Of a DNA stretch of 64,000 nt, positions 32,986 to 41,334 are shown piece by piece. The notes under the pieces were generated by a model. It made no database searches and was not told where the DNA came from. It saw only the letters and a program-made list of their open reading frames with translations. Numbering within the stretch: position 1 is the stretch's first letter; every line of letters begins with the position of its first letter. Source of the stretch: Nocardia panacis (GTDB lineage Bacteria; Actinomycetota; Actinomycetes; Mycobacteriales; Mycobacteriaceae); the NCBI RefSeq assembly GCF_003598715.1, contig NZ_QZFU01000036.1:62001-126000 (forward strand). Reading direction: 5' to 3'. A program made the position numbers and the translations under genes.

Positions 32986-33757
32986 GCACCTGGTTCACCG
33001 CGGCCGGGTGCGTCCAATTCGGGGCATGACCGGCACCCCGGACGGTCACCACCGGACCCGCACCACGCAACCCGACGGCCAGCGCCTCGGACTTGGTCGC
33101 AGTACTCGACTCGTCGAACTCGCCACGCAGAACCAGTGCCGGGCAGGCGATCTCGGCGAGCCGGTCCAACAGGCAGTCGCGCTCGACGAGACATTCGGCG
33201 GCCGCACGGATCGCCCCGCGATCCGACGCCGCCCACTTCGCCCGCCACAACCCGTGATCCGTCGACGTGCCGCCGATCAATCGAGGAGCCAACCGATCGG
33301 CGAGAAAGTCCAGCGGGACCTCGGGATTGGTCCACGCCGCGAACAACTCACGATAGGAAGCCTTCTCCGCAGTAGTCGAGGCACCGGCCTCGGTGTCGAA
33401 TAGCACCAGTGCTTCGACCCTTTCGGCAGCCAGCAGCGCCACCCGCAACGCGACATAGCCGCCCTGCGACATCCCCGCCAGCGTCGCACGGTGAATCCCT
33501 GCCGCATCCATTACCGCGAGCAGATCCCGCGCGGAATCCCAATATGTGAACGGCACATCGGGATCCGACTTCGTCGCGCCATGCCCACGAGCATCCCAGC
33601 ACAGCACCCGGAAACCTCGCGCGATCAGGTGCGCCGCTTGGGGGCCGAACATCACCGAATCCATAAAGAACCCATGCCCGAATACGACCGGCCGGCCCGA
33701 TCCACCGGAATCAGTGAAGAAGATCCGAACACGATCTGCACTCGACACGTACGGCAT
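32942..33757 (-). CDS. alpha/beta hydrolase
   Basis: 271 residues from ATG 33757. Oxyanion loop FGHGFFMD, nucleophile elbow GMSQGG (Ser), GEFDESS for the acid and GAGHAPNWTHP for the catalytic His. Resembles 3-oxoadipate enol-lactonase/haloperoxidase-type hydrolases. It is followed, overlapping, by the SnoaL-like gene, so the two are probably co-transcribed. An N-terminal extension to 34012 is in frame but lacks coding character. Confidence 0.85.
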   Translation of the reverse strand: MPYVSSADRVRIFFTDSGGSGRPVVFGHGFFMDSVMFGPQAAHLIARGFRVLCWDARGHGATKSDPDVPFTYWDSARDLLAVMDAAGIHRATLAGMSQGGYVALRVALLAAERVEALVLFDTEAGASTTAEKASYRELFAAWTNPEVPLDFLADRLAPRLIGGTSTDHGLWRAKWAASDRGAIRAAAECLVERDCLLDRLAEIACPALVLRGEFDESSTATKSEALAVGLRGAGPVVTVRGAGHAPNWTHPAAVNQVLAGFVTETTGNSRP

Positions 33758-33876
33758 GGACGAAGCGTAGCCGCGTAGCCGATCAATAGCACCGAAGTCC
33801 ACTCCCCACCACGGTATTCGGATAAAACAGCGCCCGCCGATCGCGTCGACGGCGTGCGGTTCCGCAGGGCGGGGTC

Positions 33877-34176
33877 TCACCGCCGATATCGCACAATCAC
33901 CTTGCGTCCGTTGAACTTTCCTCCGCGGCATGTGCCGACCCTGCCACCGCGCCTCGTAAGCGGAAGGGACTTGGTCTTCACTCTTCCACCGCCTCGGCGG
34001 CACTGCCTCCACGTGATACCTGCGATTGGGGTTACGGGCTCGACCCTGGCCGCGGGCTCAACTCGGGTCACGGACTCGACCGGGGTTGCGGGCTCGGCCC
34101 AGCTGGGGGCACTGTCCATCCCGAATCCGATCGCGACGAGAATTGATACGACTCCCGCCTGCTTCGCGTATCGCAT
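33877..34176 (-). CDS. small secreted basic protein
   Basis: 99 residues from ATG 34176 with an excellent GGAGG-type site. Signal peptide MRYAKQAGVVSILVAIGFGM with a likely cut after SWA. The mature part starts with a Pro/Glu/Val repeat (VESVTRVEPAARVEPVTPI), then a very basic domain with two Cys (WRQCRRGGG, VGTCRGGKFNGR). Unknown; basic cysteine-bridged secreted protein. Confidence 0.6.
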   Translation of the reverse strand: MRYAKQAGVVSILVAIGFGMDSAPSWAEPATPVESVTRVEPAARVEPVTPIAGITWRQCRRGGGRVKTKSLPLTRRGGRVGTCRGGKFNGRKVIVRYRR

Positions 34177-34665
34177 TTCCCTGCCTCCTTCGATGATCCG
34201 ATCGGCATTCGATAGTTCGGAGTCGATTGATTTCGTCGACAAAATATTTGGTCATCGAGTTGCGGCGATGGTATGCGGATCGAGACCGCACCCTCCTGCT
34301 TCGACACCACTACCGAACCCTAATCGAACCCCATACGGCACATGAGCTTTCTGAGTTCGGTGTGTCGTCCTCGCGATACGAATTCCGCGGCCGGTGACCG
34401 CGACGTTGAAAGTGACTATGAACCGGCGCCACGGAGTTCCAATCGCTTCCCGACCCGAATCAATTGTTCGAAATTCTCTTCGGCCGGAGCGGCACTGATG
34501 AAGGTCGATCAGTGATCGCCGAGAGGCACTGCTCTGCAACGGATTTCGCGATCGGGGTCCGGTCACACCTTGCGAGGGTTCCCTCGGGTCCGGCTTCGTA
34601 GGGTCGATGGCCGAGAGTGCGGCAGGGGGCGGGAATGCCGGCTTCCCGGTGCCGAAGAAGCCGAA
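34177..34665. other. divergent intergenic region
   Basis: About 490 bp between the secreted-protein gene (minus) and the next gene (plus). It includes AT-richer DNA near 34200-34260 (likely promoter of the secreted protein) and otherwise shows no gene. Confidence 0.4.
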
Positions 34666-34679
34666 ATAGCGCGCGCTAT
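34666..34679. promoter_or_regulatory. 14-bp perfect palindrome upstream of the anchored protein gene
   Basis: ATAGCGCGCGCTAT, perfectly symmetric, 29 bp upstream of ATG 34709. Its position near the expected promoter suits an operator. Confidence 0.4.
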
Positions 34680-34708
34680 ATGGTTCTTGGAGTTCTCGAC
34701 TCGACAGG

Positions 34709-36055
34709 ATGGATGTTGTGGACGCTGGTGATCGGAGGGCGGCGGAGGCCGACGAGGCCGGGCGGAAGGTGAAACCGTCGCGCGCGGTTGGTGATTGGGT
34801 CCTCGTGTTGATCTGTGTGGCGGTAGTGGCGGCCGGGGTGCTCGTCGGCGGGTTGCTGCACAAAACAGAGCGGTCGACGAAACCGCTTCCGCCCGAATCT
34901 GCCCCGGCGGCGCCGACGCACTCGGATGGCGCCTATGTCACACCGCCGGTGATCTATCCGGTGGCGATCCCCGGTTGCGACGCGGTCGAGCCGCCCCGCG
35001 GCGGTGGATTGACCAGCTCGCTCACCACCTTCACGACCTCCTATGACAACCCTGCCTACCCGTGGTTCTCCGGCGCGAAAGCCGAAGCAATGACGCAGGC
35101 GTTGCGCGGCGCCCTGCCGGGCGATGTCGAGATCGGCTTCGCTCCGGTGGCGGAATCGCTGGTGTTCCAGCCCATCCCGGTAGAACAGAACGGGATGGCA
35201 TTCGGCGGTCGCACAGATGCGCGAGCGACCGTGCTGCGTGGGGATCGTACGGGTTCGCTATCGGTGTCGGTGTGGCAGTCGACCGGCCCTGTTCCGCCGT
35301 GTGTGGCGGGACATCTCGACGAGCGTCGGCACCTGGCCGACGGCGGCATCGCCGACGTTCAAGACAGCTGGTACGAGATTGACAAGGTGCGCACCCGCAC
35401 ACGCAGCGTGCGGGCGTATCTGCCCGACGGCACCGTCGCGGACGTTCATGCCGATGATGTCGCGGCGGACCGAGGTCATTCCGGTGCCGTGCCTTTGACC
35501 ATCGACGAACTGGTCGCGATGGTCACCGCGCCATCGGGTCTGCGGGTTACGACGCCGGTGCCGCCGAGTACGCCGAACCCACCCGAATCCTGCACTGTTG
35601 CCACCGGATCCGGCAAAACCATCGACCGGGAGACCGTCACCCGACTGAACACGGAGTTGGCACGGATCCCGTTGGACGGATTGCAACTCGAACGTCCGCT
35701 CGGCGACCTGCGTCCCTCCGGCACCGGAGGTGAGCTGTGCCAGGCGGTCCGAGCGAACACCCCGCAGGGACGCGCACATTTCGCGATCGCGATGGGCACG
35801 GGCCAATCGGCGGACTCGGGACCGGGACAAGGGAATACCCGGCGACTGCCGAATGGAGTGATCGTCGGAGATCAGGAGGTCATGGCAATCGATAGTGCAC
35901 CGCAATCGAGGCCCGAGACCGCCAGGACAGTAACGGTTACCTACGCCTCGGGTTCGTGGGTCCGCATCTCTTGCAGCGGCGAGACGGCGCCAATGTCATA
36001 CGTCCAACTCGAGGCGATCGCGTTGACTCCGGGACTCGAAGTGGTAGGAGCGTAG
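34709..36055 (+). CDS. membrane-anchored extracellular protein of unknown function
   Basis: 448 residues. A charged cytosolic N-terminus (about 28 residues), one transmembrane helix (WVLVLICVAVVAAGVLVGGL) and a large extracellular part with Pro-rich linker and six Cys (IPGCDAVE, VPPCVAGH, PESCTVATG, GELCQAVR and others). Two similar halves may exist, as both contain a Cys-led segment followed by helices. Type II anchored topology. No family recognised. Confidence 0.65.
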   Translation: MDVVDAGDRRAAEADEAGRKVKPSRAVGDWVLVLICVAVVAAGVLVGGLLHKTERSTKPLPPESAPAAPTHSDGAYVTPPVIYPVAIPGCDAVEPPRGGGLTSSLTTFTTSYDNPAYPWFSGAKAEAMTQALRGALPGDVEIGFAPVAESLVFQPIPVEQNGMAFGGRTDARATVLRGDRTGSLSVSVWQSTGPVPPCVAGHLDERRHLADGGIADVQDSWYEIDKVRTRTRSVRAYLPDGTVADVHADDVAADRGHSGAVPLTIDELVAMVTAPSGLRVTTPVPPSTPNPPESCTVATGSGKTIDRETVTRLNTELARIPLDGLQLERPLGDLRPSGTGGELCQAVRANTPQGRAHFAIAMGTGQSADSGPGQGNTRRLPNGVIVGDQEVMAIDSAPQSRPETARTVTVTYASGSWVRISCSGETAPMSYVQLEAIALTPGLEVVGA

Positions 36056-36109
36056 CCGGCCTCGGACTGGTTCGGTCCATAGGTTTCGAACTCCGCCCCG
36101 GAGACTCGG

Positions 36110-37495
36110 TCATCGGTCGCTCTGCGCGGAACGGGTGATGAGCAGGTTCGCGAGCAGTCCGACGATCGCCGCGCCCAGCAGCACGAATCCGACGTGCAGG
36201 AGTCCGGTCTGTGGGCTGGTCGCCGCGTACAGACCCGCGGCGACCGCCGCGCCCAATGCACCGCCCAGGTTGTGGAAGGTCCACGACGCGCCGACGGCGA
36301 ATCCGGCTTCGTCGGTGTCGACGGCCGAGAGTGCGGCGAGGGTCGCGGGAGCCAGAATGAGAGCCCACCCGGCGCCGAAGAACACGAATCCGACGAGCAG
36401 CAGTGGAAGCGATCCGCTCAGCGCGCCGAGGACGACGAGGACGGCGGTGCCGGTGAATGCGCCGAAGCCCCACTTCAGCGGCGTCGTGGGTCCGCTGCGG
36501 TCGACCCATCGACCGACGCGCGGCGAGGCGAGTGCCATTGTGGCGCTTACCAGTAGCAGTGACAGGCCGGTGGTGCGGACATCGAGGTGGTGGCGGTCGG
36601 CCAGGTAGGGCGGGAGAACGAGCAGCGCCGAGGCGTAGAAGACGGCCAGGAAGAAATCCGAGGCGAGTGCGACACGGAAGCGGGGGTGGGTGAACAGCGT
36701 CGGTCGCAACAGCGGGGTGCGCGCACGACGCTCGACCACTGCGGTCGCGACGCCGCAGACAACCGCGAGCACCGCGGCGATCGCCATCGGCGCGCCGAAC
36801 CATCCCGTCGTCTCGGGCAGCGAGGCCACCGCGACCAGCGCCGCGACGGTCACCGCGACCAGCGTCTGACCGGGCAGATCCAGCCCGGCCTGCCGACTCG
36901 GGGCCGGTGCGGGAACCGCGACGGCGACGGCGGCCAACGCCACGACGCCGAATGGGACGTTGATCCAGAACACGGCCGCCCACCCGAAGGCGGGCACCAG
37001 CAGGCCGCCGAGCACCGGCCCCAGTGCGAGGCCGATGCCGTTGACCGCGTACAGCCAACCGATGGCGCGACCGCGCGCCCCCTCCTCGAACAGGGTCTCG
37101 ACCAGTGTCGATGTCCCCGTGTAGAGGATGGCGCACGCGGCTCCCTGTACGAAGCGGGCCGCTACCAGCCAGCCGATCGACGGCGCGAGTGCCGCGCCCA
37201 CCGAGGCGAGGACGAACACCGCGGCGCCGATCAGCAGGGTTGGCTTGCGCCCCAGGTGATCTCCCAGTCGGCCCGCGGTCACCATGAACATGGCCAGGGC
37301 GGTGAGGAAGGCGCTCAGCACCAGCTGCGAGACACCGAGCGAAGTGTCCAGATCGTGCGTGATGGACGGTAGCGCGGTCGTGACGATCGTGAGGTCGATG
37401 CAGCCGAGGAACGACGCGATGGCCAAGCCGAGGAAGCCGACGATGCGTCGTGCTTGCGGAACCGGTGTCAATTCGGCGGCTGTGGTCCGGCTCAT
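36110..37495 (-). CDS. MFS drug exporter, DHA2 (14-helix) type
   Basis: 461 residues from ATG 37495, which overlaps the CDPS stop (ATGA). Motif A GRLGDHLGRKPTLLIGA, motif C-like GWLYAVNGIGLALGPVLGGLL, motif D1 ASFLGCIDLTIVTTALPSI and about 14 hydrophobic segments. It is the last gene of the cyclodipeptide operon and probably exports its product. Confidence 0.88.
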   Translation of the reverse strand: MSRTTAAELTPVPQARRIVGFLGLAIASFLGCIDLTIVTTALPSITHDLDTSLGVSQLVLSAFLTALAMFMVTAGRLGDHLGRKPTLLIGAAVFVLASVGAALAPSIGWLVAARFVQGAACAILYTGTSTLVETLFEEGARGRAIGWLYAVNGIGLALGPVLGGLLVPAFGWAAVFWINVPFGVVALAAVAVAVPAPAPSRQAGLDLPGQTLVAVTVAALVAVASLPETTGWFGAPMAIAAVLAVVCGVATAVVERRARTPLLRPTLFTHPRFRVALASDFFLAVFYASALLVLPPYLADRHHLDVRTTGLSLLLVSATMALASPRVGRWVDRSGPTTPLKWGFGAFTGTAVLVVLGALSGSLPLLLVGFVFFGAGWALILAPATLAALSAVDTDEAGFAVGASWTFHNLGGALGAAVAAGLYAATSPQTGLLHVGFVLLGAAIVGLLANLLITRSAQSDR

Positions 37496-38208
37496 TTCGC
37501 CGACCTCCGCTTCTTGAAGCGCAGCGGCAGCCAGGTGACCCGCTGGTCGGGGACGAACCGGTCGCGGGTGGCCTGCATCGCCGCCGAGATGTGCTGCGGA
37601 TAGATCACGTGGTCGTAACCCGCCGCGGCCCAAAGCGGCTGGATGATCGGGCATTCCTCGAGGAGGTAGGTCAAGCAGCCGTGGCGGGCTCGTGCCGGGT
37701 CGTCTATCGCCTCGTCGCCGCCGCGGCGGTCGATGAAACGGTCGATGGTGGCGTCGATCGCGGTCCGGTAGCCCGCGTCGGTGTCGTAGGCGAGCCGAAT
37801 CCGCTTGAGCAGCCGCGGGTATCGGGCGTCGCTGAGCGCTTCGTCCCAGCGCAGGATGTCGACGTCGGATTCGATCAGGTCGAGCAGGGGCTGGTTGCGG
37901 GCGATCCATTGGTCGCCGCGACGGCGCGAGAGCGAATACGCCTGTGCGGGCGGCAGGTCGAGATTGTGGCGTTGCAGTGTGTCGGCGACGGCGACGGTGA
38001 CCCGCCCGAATCCACTGCGGTTGATCAGATCGATGGTGGCGCCGAGCTTCTCGCCTTCGTGGTAGTCGGCGCCGACGCTGGTGAGCAGGATCGCGGTGGC
38101 GCCGGTGTAGTCGTAGCGCTGCCCCTTGAGGTCGAAGGCCGCCTTGTGGGACGCCGAGGCCAGGCGTGTGTCGGATTCCGGTGCGGAAATCGTTGCGGTG
38201 GTGGTCAT
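37492..38208 (-). CDS. tRNA-dependent cyclodipeptide synthase (XYP subfamily)
   Basis: 238 residues. CDPSs build diketopiperazines from two aminoacyl-tRNAs by a ping-pong mechanism. Visible residues: nucleophile Ser44 (LLTSVGADYHEGEKL), Tyr181 and Glu185 (TYLLEECPII), and Tyr203-Pro204 (VIYPQHIS), which assign it to the XYP rather than NYH subfamily. The DTLQRHNL block is also typical. It starts 2 bp after the end of the oxygenase gene and overlaps the MFS gene. Amino-acid specificity cannot be judged by eye. Confidence 0.85.
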   Translation of the reverse strand: MTTTATISAPESDTRLASASHKAAFDLKGQRYDYTGATAILLTSVGADYHEGEKLGATIDLINRSGFGRVTVAVADTLQRHNLDLPPAQAYSLSRRRGDQWIARNQPLLDLIESDVDILRWDEALSDARYPRLLKRIRLAYDTDAGYRTAIDATIDRFIDRRGGDEAIDDPARARHGCLTYLLEECPIIQPLWAAAGYDHVIYPQHISAAMQATRDRFVPDQRVTWLPLRFKKRRSAK

Positions 38209-38209
38209 C

Positions 38210-39032
38210 TCAGCTCCACACCGCCAGCGGCTCGTTGTTGCGCACACCGACGAACAGCCCCACCGTCACGCGGGGGCGGTCGGCCGAGGGACGGACCGCG
38301 TGGACGCGTCTGGGGTCGATGAAGATCGCCTCGCCGATCTCGGGTGTGATGGTCACCGTCGGATCGCCGACGGCAGAGCGGTCGATGCCCCAGACCCGGT
38401 CTCCCGAAAGCTGTTGGTAGTGCTCCTCGTTGGGATACTCGTCCCAGAATTCGAGTTCACCGCCGCGGTCGGGGAGGTCGAGGTAGAACGTTGACCGAGA
38501 GTTGGCGGACGATGCCGAGGTTCTGCCCGTCGGGCAGGTTGCGTTCGACATTGTCGGTGTGCGGTTCGAGGTCGACGCCTGCCTGCTGGTATCGCACCAC
38601 GCCCGCGAAGAATTTGCGGCTCTCCGAGGAGAGCACGGTCGCGCCCGTCGGCCATACCTCGTCGAGCAGCAAGCGCAGTGTGTCCGCGGGATACGGGTAC
38701 GGTGCCGCGATCGAACGCAACTGCTCGAGATGGCCTGCCGCGGCGGCGAAATAGGCGTCCTGCTCCTCGGCGTTCCCGGTCTCGGAGAACGCGTAGCCGA
38801 TACGGCGGAACTGCGGGTCCGTCCCCAGTGGACCGTGGTCGTCGCGATCGAGGAAGCGTTCCCGTAGCGCGCGCAGATTCTCACCGGTCAGCAGGTCCCG
38901 CACCCGGACGGCGTACACCTCGCCCTTCAGCAGTCTCAGCAGGTCATCGGCCGAGAATTCGCGCTGGGTCGTCCGCACCACGAGGGCCTGGTTGTCCACC
39001 GGCCGGGCGTCGTTGGTGAAATCAATGGTCAT
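38210..39032 (-). pseudogene. 2-oxoglutarate/Fe(II) dioxygenase, frameshifted
   Basis: ATG 39032 follows GAGGAG. The first 181 residues contain the iron motif HxD (His158, Asp160 in LEPHTDN); at 38489 one extra base shifts the frame, and the natural continuation (FYLDLPDRGGELEFWDEYPN) with the distal His (RVHAVRP) and Arg (RPRVTVGLFVG) follows in another frame to TGA 38210. Joined, it is 273 residues, a complete dioxygenase. Without the repair the protein ends after 191 residues and lacks the third iron ligand. First gene of the cyclodipeptide operon, so it would hydroxylate the diketopiperazine. Confidence 0.8.
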
Positions 39033-39411
39033 GAGCGGATACTCCTCGCCAGTGCAATCGATTTCGGCCGACGCTGCCCGAAACTCGTTGTGACCGTGCG
39101 CAAAAGTGGCACAGGCAGACACTACGTCGGAGCCGAGCCGCGAGTCAGGGTTAAGATCATCCTGCGGGGAAACGTCGACATGAATTCGTAATGCCTTGTA
39201 CCACAATTGATTACAACTATCCTACGTATTTCGCGATCGCAGGCCGACCGGTCCGGCCTGCCCCGCCCCCGCAAGGGTCGACGCGCCCGAGTCGGATCGA
39301 GAGCGCCGCCGCCATCATGCGCCCACCGGGCCGTATCTGTTTACAAGGTCGGATTCGACCGAACCGTCCAAGTAGGCTCGTTCCATACGGCGAGCGCGAA
39401 AGGCAGGAGTT
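39033..39411. other. divergent promoter region of the cyclodipeptide operon and an HTH gene
   Basis: Contains an AT-rich patch (39180-39235) with a TTGTA/TACAA inverted repeat around 39197-39217, presumably the cyclodipeptide operon promoter, and TAGGCT near 39374 as a possible -10 for the plus-strand regulator. Confidence 0.4.
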
Positions 39412-40044
39412 ATGGGCACTACCGGCGAGCGCATCGCGAAGCTGCGCAAGGACGCGGGCCTGAGTCAGGCCGAACTCGGCAAGCAGATCGGTGTCGATCA
39501 GAAACGGATCAGCCGGATCGAGGCCGGAGCCGAATTGACATTGGCCGAAGGGCTGCGCCTCGCGGGCGTCTTCGAACTCTCCCCTTCCGAACTGGCGGAT
39601 GCCACAGTGCAGACTCCGGCACTGTCCGGCGTGTGGTACGCCGCCTGGCAGACCTCGCACGACGGAATCGAACACATCGAAGTCCACCAGGTCAAGGGTG
39701 TGCACGACGGGCGAATTCTCCGCATGCAGGGCACCCGAGCCCACCCGGGTAAAGAGGACTGTTACAACTGGATGGGCGAGATGCGCCTGTGGGACAGCGA
39801 CATCCTGATCGGGTGGTATGTGGCGTCGGACGGGTTCGTGAGATACCGAGGGAGCCTGTACCTTTCGCTGCACCCGCACGGCCGGGCCATGATGGGAGGC
39901 CGGGTGGGCCTCGGCTATGGCGGAGCGGTGGCCAGGGGCTGGACCGCTCTCACCCGCGATGACCGAGCCGAACGTCTCGTGCGCGAGATGGCGGGGACGG
40001 ACGGATACACGCAGGCATGGCCGAAGCTGGGCATGGAGTCGTAG
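39412..40044 (+). CDS. HTH regulator, copy 1 of an inverted pair
   Basis: 210 residues. Cro/XRE-type HTH: ERIAKLRKDAGLSQAELGKQ, followed by IGVDQKRISRIEAGAELTLAEGLRLAG. The C-terminal domain (residues 70-210) is unusual: SGVWYAAWQTSHDGIEHIEV, WMGEMRLWDSDILIGWYVASDG, SLYLSLHPHGRAMMGG; it recalls a ligand-binding beta-barrel of unknown family. AGGAG site before ATG 39412. Its near-duplicate lies tail-to-tail at 40088-40720. It could regulate the adjacent cyclodipeptide operon. Confidence 0.8.
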   Translation: MGTTGERIAKLRKDAGLSQAELGKQIGVDQKRISRIEAGAELTLAEGLRLAGVFELSPSELADATVQTPALSGVWYAAWQTSHDGIEHIEVHQVKGVHDGRILRMQGTRAHPGKEDCYNWMGEMRLWDSDILIGWYVASDGFVRYRGSLYLSLHPHGRAMMGGRVGLGYGGAVARGWTALTRDDRAERLVREMAGTDGYTQAWPKLGMES

Positions 40045-40087
40045 CGGGACCCGGCGACCGGCCTGCGACGGTGGGACATGGCGAGAT

Positions 40088-40720
40088 CTACGATTCCAGT
40101 TTCAGTTTCGACCAACCCTGAACGCGCCCCTCGGTGCGAGACATTTCGCGGACGAGACGTTCGGCTCGGTCGTCACGCGTGATGGCGGCCCAGCCCCGAA
40201 TGATCTGTCCGGCGTAGCCGAGACCGGCCCAGGTCCCGATCATGGCCCGGCCGTGCGGGTGTAGCGAGAGGTACAGGCTCCCTTTGTATCTCACGAACCC
40301 ATCCGAGGCCGTGTACCAACCGATGAAGATGTCGCTGTCCCACAGCCGCATCTCGCCCACCCAGCTGTGGCACTCGGCGGCCGCGTCGCGTTTCTGCACG
40401 CCGTGCAGGTGGAGAATTCGCCCGTCCTGCGCGATCCTGAGTTGGCGGGTGTCGACATGCTCGACGCCCTCGTGTGCCATCTGCCAGGCGGCATTCCACA
40501 CCCCGGACAGCGGAGGGCTTTGCGTTGTGATGCCCGCGAGTTCGGAAGGGGAGAGTTCGAAGATGCCCGCGAGGCGCAGACCTTCGGCCAAGGCCAATTC
40601 GGCTCCGGCCTCGATGCGGCTGATCCGTTTCTGATCGACGCCGATCTGTTGGCCGAGTTCGGCCTGGCTCAGGCCCGCGTCCTTGCGCAGCTTAGCGATG
40701 CGCTCGCCGGTACCGCTCAC
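40088..40720 (-). CDS. HTH regulator, copy 2 of an inverted pair
   Basis: 210 residues from GTG 40720, the start that aligns with copy 1 and has an AGGAG site. By eye about 70 percent of residues are identical to copy 1; the HTH is almost identical and the C-terminal domain differs mainly at 60-115. The genes converge with 43 bp between stops, so the pair forms a long inverted repeat. Duplication followed by divergence of the ligand domain is inferred. Confidence 0.8.
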   Translation of the reverse strand: MSGTGERIAKLRKDAGLSQAELGQQIGVDQKRISRIEAGAELALAEGLRLAGIFELSPSELAGITTQSPPLSGVWNAAWQMAHEGVEHVDTRQLRIAQDGRILHLHGVQKRDAAAECHSWVGEMRLWDSDIFIGWYTASDGFVRYKGSLYLSLHPHGRAMIGTWAGLGYAGQIIRGWAAITRDDRAERLVREMSRTEGRVQGWSKLKLES

Positions 40721-40774
40721 GACTCCTGCCCTTCGCGCTCGCCCCCACGGAGGAAGCGTACCCGGACACGCGAT

Positions 40775-40798
40775 CAGACTAATTCGTCTGTCTAGACA
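40775..40798. promoter_or_regulatory. two adjacent palindromes upstream of regulator copy 2
   Basis: CAGACTAATTCGTCTG (40775-40790; 5-bp arms) and TGTCTAGACA (40789-40798; perfect) lie 55-78 bp upstream of GTG 40720. Candidate autoregulatory operators. Confidence 0.4.
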
Positions 40799-40897
40799 TA
40801 ACCGACTGAAGGGTGCATGATGGTGCCGGCACCCCGTTTCGGTCGACCCTTTTCCCGAACGGGAGCACCCACCAGGACGAATTTCGGGAGCCGCATC

Positions 40898-41032
40898 ATG
40901 AATGATGGACAGCCACAACGGGATTCAGTATCGTTCTCGCTCAACCGGGACCGGACCGAGATCAAAGGAGGCCCGGTCACGGCGCCCCCACTCCCGACCG
41001 AAGCCGGGCGAAGCGGGCAAGCATGGCGGTGA
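40898..41032 (+). CDS. 44-residue hypothetical protein
   Basis: MNDGQPQRDSVSFSLNRDRT, then EIKGGPVTAPPLPTEAGRSG. GGGAG lies 8 nt before ATG 40898, and the stop overlaps the next gene's start by 10 bp. Low complexity and hydrophilic. Translation is plausible because of the overlap; no family. Confidence 0.4.
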   Translation: MNDGQPQRDSVSFSLNRDRTEIKGGPVTAPPLPTEAGRSGQAWR

Positions 41033-41238
41033 ACCCATTCGTCAAGGCCCGCTATGCGCGCGCCCTGGTCGCGTACCACCAGGCGGATGCCGCGTTCAAG
41101 AACGCGGGCACTCCGAAATCCGGCGCCGACTATGACCGATTCGAGAAGGCCCGCCTCGAATTCCTGGCCGCGGCCAGGGCGAAGGCAGCCGACGAGTCAG
41201 CGTTGCGCGGCCCGGAAGTGGGCGGTTCCGCACGATAG
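41023..41238 (+). CDS. 71-residue hypothetical protein
   Basis: Helical, Ala/Lys-rich (VKARYARALVAYHQADAAFK, FEKARLEFLAAARAKAADES). Normal codon bias. No family recognised; may be an antitoxin-sized or structural helical protein. Confidence 0.5.
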   Translation: MAVNPFVKARYARALVAYHQADAAFKNAGTPKSGADYDRFEKARLEFLAAARAKAADESALRGPEVGGSAR

Positions 41239-41278
41239 ATCCCGAGGTTCCGTAGATCGCGACCGGCGCTGAAGCAAC

Positions 41279-41298
41279 TGACATGTTAGATTGACATG
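41279..41298 (+). promoter_or_regulatory. TGACATG direct repeat flanking a -10 box
   Basis: TGACATG at 41279-41285 and 41292-41298 with TAGATT (41287-41292) between them, 37 bp before the ketopantoate reductase-like start. A repressor binding both repeats would block this promoter; the GntR protein encoded downstream is the obvious candidate. Confidence 0.4.
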
Positions 41299-41334
41299 CC
41301 AGTGCAATCGGAGTGCGGATCTCGAGGGGATCGT

